Part shown: in pieces, positions 1 to 8,427 of the stretch
How the letters are laid out: the number at the start of each line of letters is the position of its first letter
Position numbering within the stretch: position 1 is the stretch's first letter
Program-made: the position numbers and the translations under genes
The notes under the pieces: generated by a model
Seen by the model: only the letters and a program-made list of their open reading frames with translations
Told to the model about the DNA's origin: nothing
Database searches by the model: none
NCBI GenBank assembly: GCA_024196135.1
Contig: JAMQCK010000327.1
Coordinates: 1-28,208 of the forward strand
Length of the DNA: 28,208 nucleotides
Origin: Pleurotus ostreatus/Saccharomyces cerevisiae fusant
Lineage: Eukaryota; Opisthokonta
Reading direction: 5' to 3'

Positions 1-287
1 CCGTCCTCCTCGGCCTTCTTTGCGCCTGCAGTCGAGCCGCCCTCCTCGTTCGGGAGCGTGCTCTCGGAGACGGTGATCGAGGCCGCCTTGGACCCCGGAC
101 TGAGGTCCTGCAGGGTGAGGTCGTTGGGGTGGATGCCCGACTGCGACGCCCTGCTGAGCGTGCGGCGCAACTCGGCGACACCCTGCGCATCGAAGTGGCC
201 AATGTCTACGTTGTCATGGTGGTTGTGCCCGCTGTGAAAGGAGTCATGGTGGGCAGCCACGGGGGCGCCCGTCGCGGGGAAAGACAT
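1..287 (-). CDS. PDR-type ABC transporter, N-terminal fragment (runs off the left edge)
   Basis: The reading frame is open from an ATG at 287 to the window edge, giving about 95 residues with no stop. It is hydrophilic and His/Ser-rich at first, then carries FDAQGVAELRRTLSRASQSG. That segment resembles the conserved N-terminal region just before the first nucleotide-binding domain of fungal pleiotropic-drug-resistance (ABCG, CDR1/PDR5-like) pumps. Known for the family: plasma-membrane ATP-driven efflux of xenobiotics and lipids. No Walker motif lies in this fragment, so the call rests on the N-terminal signature alone. Sequence context CCACCATGT fits a fungal start. An intron beyond the edge cannot be assessed. 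Confidence 0.7.
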   Translation of the reverse strand, partial: MSFPATGAPVAAHHDSFHSGHNHHDNVDIGHFDAQGVAELRRTLSRASQSGIHPNDLTLQDLSPGSKAASITVSESTLPNEEGGSTAGAKKAEED

Positions 288-3200
288 GGTGGCGGGGCGG
301 GATAGAGCTGTTCGGCGCCATTTCCCTTCCGGGCCCCCGCTTTTATGAGTCTGCGTTGCGGATAGATCTAACCGTGTTCCACCTTCCATCCTTTCCGAGC
401 GAACGCGTCATGTCGTCAAAATCTCAGATTCTGATCAATAAACAGCACACTACGCGATCGTGCTGACGCCCTCAACGGGTCCGACACGTGGATGATCGAG
501 ATTAAGCGCCGAGCATAGGTCTTCGAGTTTCGGGGCAAGGAAGAGATAGTCGGAAGAGCCGAAGTACGGGTGGGCGACGGAGGTACAAGCAGGCTGTATA
601 CATGCGACAGCTGGCTTCGAAAAACATTAGGATGGCCCCTTGAGGAACTGAGGCGAAATTTTGGCACGTTAGAGTGTTATGAGCATATCTCATGAGGTTC
701 AGCTTAGGTCCCTTCGGGTTTTCCTCTTGTTCGTAATGTTGTCGTGCGTCTACATGACTGCTGGAGTCAAAGAGGCGAACGAGCCCGTCAGCCAAAAATT
801 ACCCAAAAAGGCAATCCGGCAATAGCCGGCCCAAATTCAAAGTCAGACTCCGTGGCTACGCCCTGACCTGCCCGCCATTCGGACAGGCTGATTTACGAGG
901 CCGCCAAGGAGATGAGTGGGCCCACAGGCACGTCCTGCCAACCGCCGTAGACGCGTCACCCGGCGCGGCCTATCTGATAATATCGTTCAACCGAGACGGG
1001 AACGCGGTGATGGCACCCCCTCCCCTCTAAAACCAGATTATTCGCCGGCACCGTCGCTTGCAACCACGGCCCTCGGAGGCCCACTCCCATCGGGCGCCCA
1101 CCGCGGGCACCCCCGGCAGCACGGACTACACGATCAGCGTCTTCATCATTGTGCGACGCATCGCTGTGCACGCCCTCCGAGCTTCCGGGACCTGCATAAA
1201 AAGGGCCGCTTCATCGGGATACACTTTGATGCACTCCCTTCTGATACGAGCAGAACTTTGCAGATAAAACCTGCCCAGACATCGCTCAAACCTTCCTGAC
1301 GCGCGTCCCCGAGTCGCATGCCCTCGGGGCGCAGATCCATTGAGTCTGCACAGTCAGCAGCGCCCAGCCAGGTGTCACCGCCGCCTCCCGTGGCGCCCTG
1401 CGTCCTCGCTGAGTCAGGATACCTCCCCGGCAGGCATCCGCTATCGCGCCCAGCGATGGCGAGTCTGCATTCCAGTGGGAGGGTTGGGTGATTCGAGTGA
1501 CTGGTCGGTTAAGAACCGATGCTGCCAGCCTTCGTCGAGCGTGGCCTCTCCTCCTGCTTCGTAAGGTCGGCGCCTTCCTTCCATTATTCAGCGCCTACGT
1601 GGCCTTCCCTCCCCTCCGCCTCCCCCATTCCTATTCCTGGACGCCATGGCGGCCACGCCCCCGCGCATCGCCTACCTTCGTTTACCAATTTTTCTCAGAC
1701 GCATCCCCCACCCGCGACGCCTCCCCTCCCAATGATACACCGCCCCCCCTCCGTGCTCAGCGCATCGATCAGGCTCTGCAATGAATTTGGGGCAGCCGCG
1801 CGGATGATCCCCGCCCGCTTCGTACCACAACTGACCGCCTCGGTGGTGGTCTCGTACAGGAGTGAGACTTTGAAACTCGTGTTGCGGAGTGGTAAATTTG
1901 AGCAGCTCGGGTCTACAGTGACCTGCAAGGCTCGGGATACGCATGGGTCGAAGTCGCGGGTGAAGTTGGGACGCGACAGGCGGGGGCTATAAGTTATACT
2001 ATAAGGGCAGGGGCTACACTCGAAGGCTATAATCATAAAGTCAGGCGGGGCGATTGGAACGGATGGGCTGAGCGAGATGAGCGGCGCCTCCGCACCTGTT
2101 ATCGATCAGCGAGGGCGCCCTTTGAGGCGTGGGAAGGATAGGCCCCGAGGAGAACAATAGCGTCCAAATCGGGAAGTCCCATTGTTCATCCCGTTGTTCA
2201 CATGCCTGGCAATACTCACCCGCCAATCACAGCGAATTCATCAGGAAGCTCCTATTCACCTCGCATGACACCCACGGATTCAACAGACTTCTTCGCCGCC
2301 AACACGGGAGCACCTCGTCAATCTAATAGAAAGACCTCGTCAGTGAGGATGACCGCAGGGGCGCCGAACCACCGAGGTCGATTATTGTGGGAGAATTAGG
2401 TACTGGATGCCATCTGGCTTGTTAACCTGCTTGCTCTTACGCTCATCTCCTACTAGGGTTTTGGCGCGGTCATCTCCCTGGGCGGTGCCACCACGTCGTC
2501 TGATCTGCTCAGCTTCCACAAAGCACTGGCCTCCCATGGGCAGAACACTGCGTAATAGCTACTGCTCTCGTTCTCTCGGCGCTTCCCAGTCCTTCCTCGA
2601 AGAAAGCCCCTTCGCTCAGGGACAGTATCCTTGCCTGGTCATCCCTCATCGCGATTCGGCTGAAGTTCATCTGTGCTCTTGGGGCACGGCACGAATTCAA
2701 CCAAAAATCATCATCGAACTTGATGAGTCCTGCCAGCCTGTCAACACCTCCAGTCGCGCTGCCCTTGTCTTTGCTCGTTGCGCTGACCTTGTCCTTGCGC
2801 ATGGTCGACTCCTTGTTCCCAGCAACCAGTTCATGTGGAGCCTCAAACATCTGAAAGCACTCAAGGAAACCATAGTGGTTTGCAAGAAGTGCCACACCAA
2901 GTGGCTGAAGCAGGCTTGCAAACAGCGCGGGTGAATGTGCGAGGGGAGCATGTTTTGGTCCAGAGGAAGACGAAGATCTGGAAGAAGAGGACGAATCCTG
3001 GCGCTTTACGGCGTGGCCTTAGAATGCCTGACTTTCAATACTTATAGGTCTTTGACGAGTGTGTTGGTTACGTAGTATCCATTGAACAATTGGAGGATTC
3101 TAGACTTGTGGACGCGTCGCCTTTTCCACCAACTCCCTTTGGGTCGCTGCCATGCTCTCAGTGTTCGACCGCTTCTTGAATTCCTCCCACTGCGCTTCGG

Positions 3201-3388
3201 CAAACAATGCTATAGATACAGATGCATCGTAAGTATGATACACGGGATTCGCAAGAAGTTCGGTCCTTCGAAGCAGGGATACACTGAAGCAAAACGGTAG
3301 TGCACGCATTCATAGTATCCTGTGAGCCGCGAGGGCCCGCAATCGTGCACGGAAGAGCAAGAATCGAGAGTCCCATCCTGGAGCTAAG
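288..3388. other. 3.1 kb stretch without a supportable gene
   Basis: Only short, mutually overlapping reading frames occur here. None has a recognisable domain, a convincing splice chain or an extended family motif. The first part (288 to about 420) is presumably the ABC-transporter promoter. The last part next to 3388 would be the 3' UTR of the PTPA gene. A 175-codon plus-strand frame (2407-2934) and the antisense frames over it look like chance or decayed sequence. I saw no tRNA, no long terminal repeats and no inverted terminal repeats by eye. It could hide a decayed transposon or a non-coding transcript. Confidence 0.5.
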
Positions 3389-5386
3389 TTACGAGCCAGG
3401 AGCCCTCGTAGCCCAGGGCGCACCGGTTGGCGCCGGGACGCCTCGCGATGCAGCATTGTCGTGCGACGTCGTCGACGCTGAACCACCCCGTGACGCAGCC
3501 CAAGGCGGTCCAGTTGCCGCAACTCGTAGATCGGCAGTCGTGGAAGCCCATGGCGCCGCGGTCGGCGTGGCCCAAGGTGCACCTGTCGGTGCTGCCGTCG
3601 CCCAGGGTGCGCCCGTCGGCGCAGCTCGAGGTGGAGCCGCCGCCGTTGTTGAGGTAGCCCACGGCGCCGCAGTTGACGGTGCAGCCCATGGCGCGCCAGT
3701 CGACGATGCAGCCCACGGTGCCCCAGTCGACACTGTGGCCGCCGTCCGACTCTCTGTCGTCGACGTCGAGGTCGCCCACGGGGCTGCCGTCGCTGTCGAT
3801 GCTGCGCTATGTGTCGTTTCTCCCTGCGTAGCACTCTGGGTACCATCCACGCCCTCCGCACCCTCGTCCACGTTCCACTCCAAGATACCCCCGAGCGGAA
3901 TATGCTGCACGACGACACGTTTGCCGAGGACTTCGGCCTGCAACATGTCAGCTCCTTCGTTCGACTAGCCCAGATCCAACAAGCGCCTCTCATGCACCCA
4001 GATCTTGACATAAAACAGCAAAGACAGACTCACCTCAAACATTTTCAAAAGCCCTGTATGAACCTTCGACCACGTCCGTACCCCAGTCGCAATTGCGTGC
4101 AGCTGCGAGGAGTGCTCGTGAAAGGGGCCTGAGAGCGAGTCAGCATCCGCCTCAATCATAGGTACGACGGTTGAAAAGCAAGGAATGGCGAAGGCGTGCC
4201 ATAACAGCAGGGACTTACCATGCTTGACCTCATGAATCCTCATGATCGCCATGAAGTACAGGTTTGTCGGCGGCAGGCAAGGACGGAGGGCCGCGTCGAC
4301 GTGGATGGTGGTTTGGTCTAGATCGGCAGGTTAGTTGGTTGTTGGATGTAGAAAGGTGCGTGAGTTTTGAGAACGCGTGCATGTAGCAAATGCGCAGAGG
4401 AGATGTATACGGCTAGGATTGCACTTCGGGGCACGCGATTGCACTTCGGGGCACACGCAAGACAAAGCAACCAGGATGCGACGTACCTCGCAATTGCGCA
4501 CTCCCAAAGATGTACGGCAAGAAGCACGAGTCATCGAGGCCCCAGACGCCATGGCTGCCCGCGGGCTCGAGTCTGATGGACATGTCAGTCGTAGCGTCGA
4601 TACTCGTGAAAGATAGCTCACGAACCGGTACACATCCTGGAGTCTCCAGCATAGCCTCAAGTACCGCACGAAGACGAGGAACACCAGCTGCCGCTCTTGC
4701 TCTTCTTCTGGCTTGCAAAGTTGTCGTTAGAGGGACTCATCTTTGCCAACATGCACGACCGGCGCACCTCAAAGAACCGCGTCAGCGTCAAGCAGCAGAG
4801 GAACATCGCGAATGACGCTTCGTGGCCCGTGCCGTAGTCCATGCGCACGAACGAGCCGAACGAAGTGCGGAAGTATGGGAGGATGTGGGGGACGAGGTTA
4901 TGTGGGACCAGGGCTTTGAGGAGGGCCTCGGCATGCTGCGCGAGGAGGGTTAGGTGAGCATGGGTCTGCCACCTGAGATATGCGAGGCGTACCTCCTCCA
5001 GCCGCCGACCCCATGTTCGGAATGCAAGATTCCCGAACCGCTGTGGCGAGTGTTGTGGCGGGATCTCGTCGATCCAGCCGTCTAGCGTGTCCAGCAGCTT
5101 TAGCGTCCCTTGAATGAGCTGTAATCTGCGCTCAGTATCCTCGAACTGGACCATTTCAGTTAGGACGCACTTCCCCCACCACCTCAGGCTCATAGGGCAG
5201 TTCCCTCCCTACCACGCTCTCGCACAACCGTCGCACAAAGAGCGAGAAGTCGTAGTACGACCGCGTCGTCTTCCACAGGTCGATATCGTGATCCGTCTTG
5301 ATCTTCTTGGAGGGGAGTTCAGGGAGCTTATCGACCTCCGTGGGTGTGATCTCCCGCAGAGGGGGTAATCTGGAACTGGAGGTCAT
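3389..5386 (-). CDS. PTPA: PP2A phosphatase activator PTPA/Rrd (peptidyl-prolyl isomerase) with APWA-repeat tail
   Basis: Seven exons on the minus strand: 5386-5171, 5118-4768, 4711-4626, 4572-4487, 4317-4219, 4128-4034, 3937-3389; 493 residues. All six introns are GT-AG and phases close. The fold is unmistakable: WIDEIPP (residues 87-93), [16 protein letters not shown], the signature [11 protein letters not shown] (about 165-175), [14 protein letters not shown] (219-232), [10 protein letters not shown], and [12 protein letters not shown] (312-323). Known for the family: activates and helps assemble PP2A-type phosphatases, with prolyl isomerase activity, in cytoplasm and nucleus. The core ends near residue 332. 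A 161-residue Ala/Thr/Pro/Ser tail follows with nine PWA motifs. The tryptophan after the core and the long tail make it more Rrd1-like than Rrd2-like, which is inference. It diverges from the neighbouring gene across 101 bp. Confidence 0.93.
3403..3787 (-). repeat. Degenerate TGAPWA repeat in the PTPA C-terminal tail
   Basis: The last exon of PTPA encodes eight APWA motifs and one PPWA, usually preceded by Thr-Gly or Thr-Ala and spaced 8 to 25 residues apart. Codons for Ala, Pro, Trp and Thr give a GC-rich, stop-poor stretch, which is why long frames also stay open on the other strand. The segment is predicted to be disordered, with a regularly placed tryptophan that could serve as a short linear binding motif. 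Confidence 0.85.
4417..4456. repeat. 20-bp tandem duplication inside PTPA intron 4
   Basis: Two adjacent 20-base units start at 4417 and 4437. The first 18 bases (gattgcacttcggggcac) are identical and the last two differ partly. They lie inside the 169-nt intron 4 (4486-4318), the longest intron of this gene, and may explain its length. Confidence 0.85.
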
Positions 5387-5487
5387 GATGGTGGGGGGTG
5401 ACCTCGTTGATGCCGGCCATACCCTGAACTCATCACCCTCTCCCACGCATCGTCTCTTGATTGTCGCGTTCATCTCGTTGCTCAGAC

Positions 5488-8061
5488 ATGAGCTACGCGT
5501 CTCCCCGCAAGCGCGCTAGGGAGGATGAATCGTCGCCTGCGCGCGTCAAACGCCGTCAGACCTCGGACGAGGATAGGGTCCCGCCAGCGGGTACGTCCGC
5601 CCTCCCATCACAAGCGCCGAGCTTGCAATCCCTTCTTGCTGTATATCGTCCCGTGAATGAACATTGACTCTATCCCGATAGCCTCGCCCCCGGAATGGTA
5701 CCATCCCGCCGACCTGCCGTACATCTCGGCCAGCACCTCGCCCAAAGATATACCCCCTTCCCTCCAGGACCAAACCACTGACGAGCCCGGCACAATAACC
5801 CCTGCTTCCATCGTCTCCTTCCTCAAGACGCACGCCGTCTCTATTGATAGGATCCCAGGAGGAAAGCCTCGCTGTAGCGTCCGCGTCCCCTCAGGCAGCA
5901 CCGCCATAATTCCCTCCCTCTACCGCCTCCCCCTCGTCTACTTTTCGCACTTCCTCTGGACCTCGGTCTGGCTCGTCATCGTGAAGAAGCTGCCCTGGGA
6001 GGACCACATGTACAACATCCTCCACATTGCGCGCCTCCTGGATGCGTTCGCGGAAGAGGCGATCGCGAACACGTCGGCGTACAGAGTAGGGACTTCGCCT
6101 GCCAATGGAGGCGCGGGGGCGACCACTACTCGCGCGACCTCTCGCGAATGGCGCTGCGCGGCGTTCGACAGAGCGGCGATACGTATGTCCTGTAATGGCT
6201 ATTTGCTCCCTCGGGATGGCTACGGGGATCGATACATGTCAGAGTTCTGGGCGGAACATCAGGACCTGCGATACAAGCAGGACATCAGCGAATGTAAGTA
6301 GGCACCCTTCCTTCGCTGCTTTTTACTTGCCTCCTTCTTTCCTCGTAATCTTATAACATGCTATCCGATGCATGAACGCAAGCATACTAACTCCCCTTCC
6401 TAGGTGGCTGGCCTGCCTTCGTCTCTCGTTCACACGATGGCTTCGCCCCACTCACTAAAGAAGAGCAGCTCTCGTTCGACGCGACGTCGTATGCAGCCTG
6501 CCTGGAGTGGGTTGCGCGCAGACCTAACGACGCCTCCAGCGCCCTCCCCGATGACCTTAGCAACGCAGACGACCCCCACGGCATTTTCCGCGAACTCCAC
6601 AACCTCAGCAATGATCCCTTCCGTTCGAACTCGAGCCACCGTGACGGTAACCTTGCCGGGAGCCGCGCCGGCTATCCTATCTGGAACCCCTCGAATGCGG
6701 GAGCTGTGGGACATGCAATCACGGAGCGGCTTTACGCCTCGTCGCCTGGGATTCCGCGGGAGGAAAGCAGTGTGGCAGCGGGTGGGATTGAAAAGGCAGG
6801 AGGATCTACGTCAGCTAGCGCGCCTATAGGAAACACTGCGAAGGTGAGCGCACCCGTGCCGGACGGCGCGCCCATGCAACGCCCATCGGAGAAACATCCC
6901 ACCCCACTGAGGATAAAGTTCCCTCCTGAAGTTCTTGTAACAAAAGCCGCGTCACAGCAGAAGAGCAAGGATCCGTCTCCAAGGGCGGACATACAGCGCC
7001 AGCCTGAGGCTCCTCGTAGCCAGCTGCCACCCATGACAGGCGCCAACGGCAATAGCAACCATGCGGGCCCCTCTCACTCACAGTCAAACAACAATCACCT
7101 GCCGTCCTTGAATGGGACCGTCGCTTCGAATGCGCATGCTTCTCCAGCCCAGAACGGGCGTCTCGAGCCTCACACACAACCTGCGTCAACGCCTAGCAAT
7201 GGACACACCGCCGCTACGAATGGCGGTCACGTCGAGCCTCGTGTTCCCTCGTCTCAGCCGACACGAAGGTCCGAGTCGTCGACGTCTCAATCCAGCTCCT
7301 CATCGACGACGCATTATCCACCCCGACTCAAACCGCGCGAAGCCCTTCAGCCTCGGTTGCCCACAACCACTGAGGAGCCCCCTGCCCCTCGACCCGCAAG
7401 CGTCCAAGCCCAAGACCCCATTACCGACACTGAGCGCAATGGCCAGGTAGATCCTCCACCGTCCTCGCCGCTCCAGTCCCCCGTCATCGGACCTGCGCGC
7501 TGGTCCTCGACTTCCCGGCATACCCCCGTCGCTGCTCCTGCTCCTGCTGACGAACTTACCCGCCTCCGTGATGAGATCGGCCGCCTCCAAGTTGCCCTCG
7601 CTGCACAGAATGAGAACCGGACTCTGCTCATCACCTCCCTTGAGCGCGAGCGTGCCACTGTCGATGCCGAGCGCCAAGCTGCCCTGGCACGCGAGGCGAA
7701 GTGCGCCGAGCGGGAGGCACGCGCTGCCGAGGCTGCTGCCGCGCGCGATGCCCGGCACGCCGACGAGCTCGCGCAGCTACGCAACGAGCTCGCGCAACTG
7801 CGCCATGAGGGCGCGAAGCGCGAGGAGGACGCGCGCGACCGCGAGGCGTGGTGGCGCGCCGAGAAGGCGAAGTGGGACGCGGAATGCGCCGAGTTCAAGG
7901 TGGAGCTCGGGCGGCGGGAGGAGCAGTTGGCGCGTCGGGATCGGGAGCAGGACGAGCAGATGCAGGTGCAGGCGGGGCTGCGGCAGCAACTTATGATGAT
8001 CCAGGCGAGCATGAATGCGAGTATGCGGGCGGGGCAGGCGGGGTCTTCGGGTACGGGGTGA
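5488..8061 (+). CDS. Unrecognised nuclear-type coiled-coil protein, tandem paralogue A
   Basis: Three exons, 5488-5590, 5682-6293 and 6404-8061; 790 residues. Both introns are phase 1 and GT-AG; intron 2 has a CATACTAAC branch site. I do not recognise the family. Residues 5-23 are strongly basic (PRKRAR then KRR), like a bipartite nuclear localisation signal. The core shared with the downstream gene starts at PPEWYH and includes ASIVSFLKTHAVSI, a hydrophobic YFSHFLWTSVWLVI, NILHIARLLDAF, AAFDRAAIRMS, DGYGDRYMSEFW and PIWNPSN. It is followed by about 240 residues rich in Ser, Pro, Asn and Gln. From about residue 620 comes a charged Arg/Glu/Ala/Leu coiled coil to the end. The start is the first ATG in frame and matches the paralogue's N-terminus. 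Function unknown; nuclear scaffold or regulatory role is a guess. Confidence 0.82.
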
Positions 8062-8427
8062 CGGTAGGGATGGAGCCAAAGACTCAATGGTGGATCGCTG
8101 AAGCACGATAGGTTTGGGAGGAAGGATTTCCATTTCTTGTGGACCACTTTTCAGGTGTCCTGATCTTGCTATATGCATGCTGTCTGTTGTTCTTTCGTGC
8201 TGTCATTGTCTTGCTGTGCGTGTAACTCGTACTTTCTATGTTGATGCATCTTGTTTCTCTTTGCTGTCGTCTCAGGCTGAGGGTTCGCAGGAAGGGGGCT
8301 TCATAACGGCATGCACATCTGCTGACCACGATAGACTATCCAGGGCGCACACGAGGCGGCGTTCGCACACAAAGGGCTCATCGACCCTCGTCTTCCTTAC
8401 CATTCCCTCGCCGTCTACGCTGAAGCC
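8062..8427. other. Spacer between the tandem paralogues
   Basis: This 366-bp gap must hold the 3' end of paralogue A and the promoter of paralogue B. It is T-rich in the middle (about 8140-8280). I see no clear TATA box, repeat or RNA gene. Confidence 0.5.

Noticed and set aside
2407..2934. 175-codon plus-strand frame and 128-codon antisense frame (2509-2895)
   Set aside because: Neither has a recognisable domain; both strands are open over the same stretch, and no convincing exons join them.
3300..3968. 222-codon plus-strand frame with GAPVGA-like repeats
   Set aside because: It is the antisense shadow of the PTPA APWA tail. The minus strand joins a conserved PTPA core through good splice sites, so that is the coding strand.
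7347..8147. 266-codon minus-strand frame rich in Ser/Arg
   Set aside because: Antisense of the coiled-coil end of paralogue A. GC-rich Arg/Glu/Ala codons leave few stops on the other strand; no domain present.
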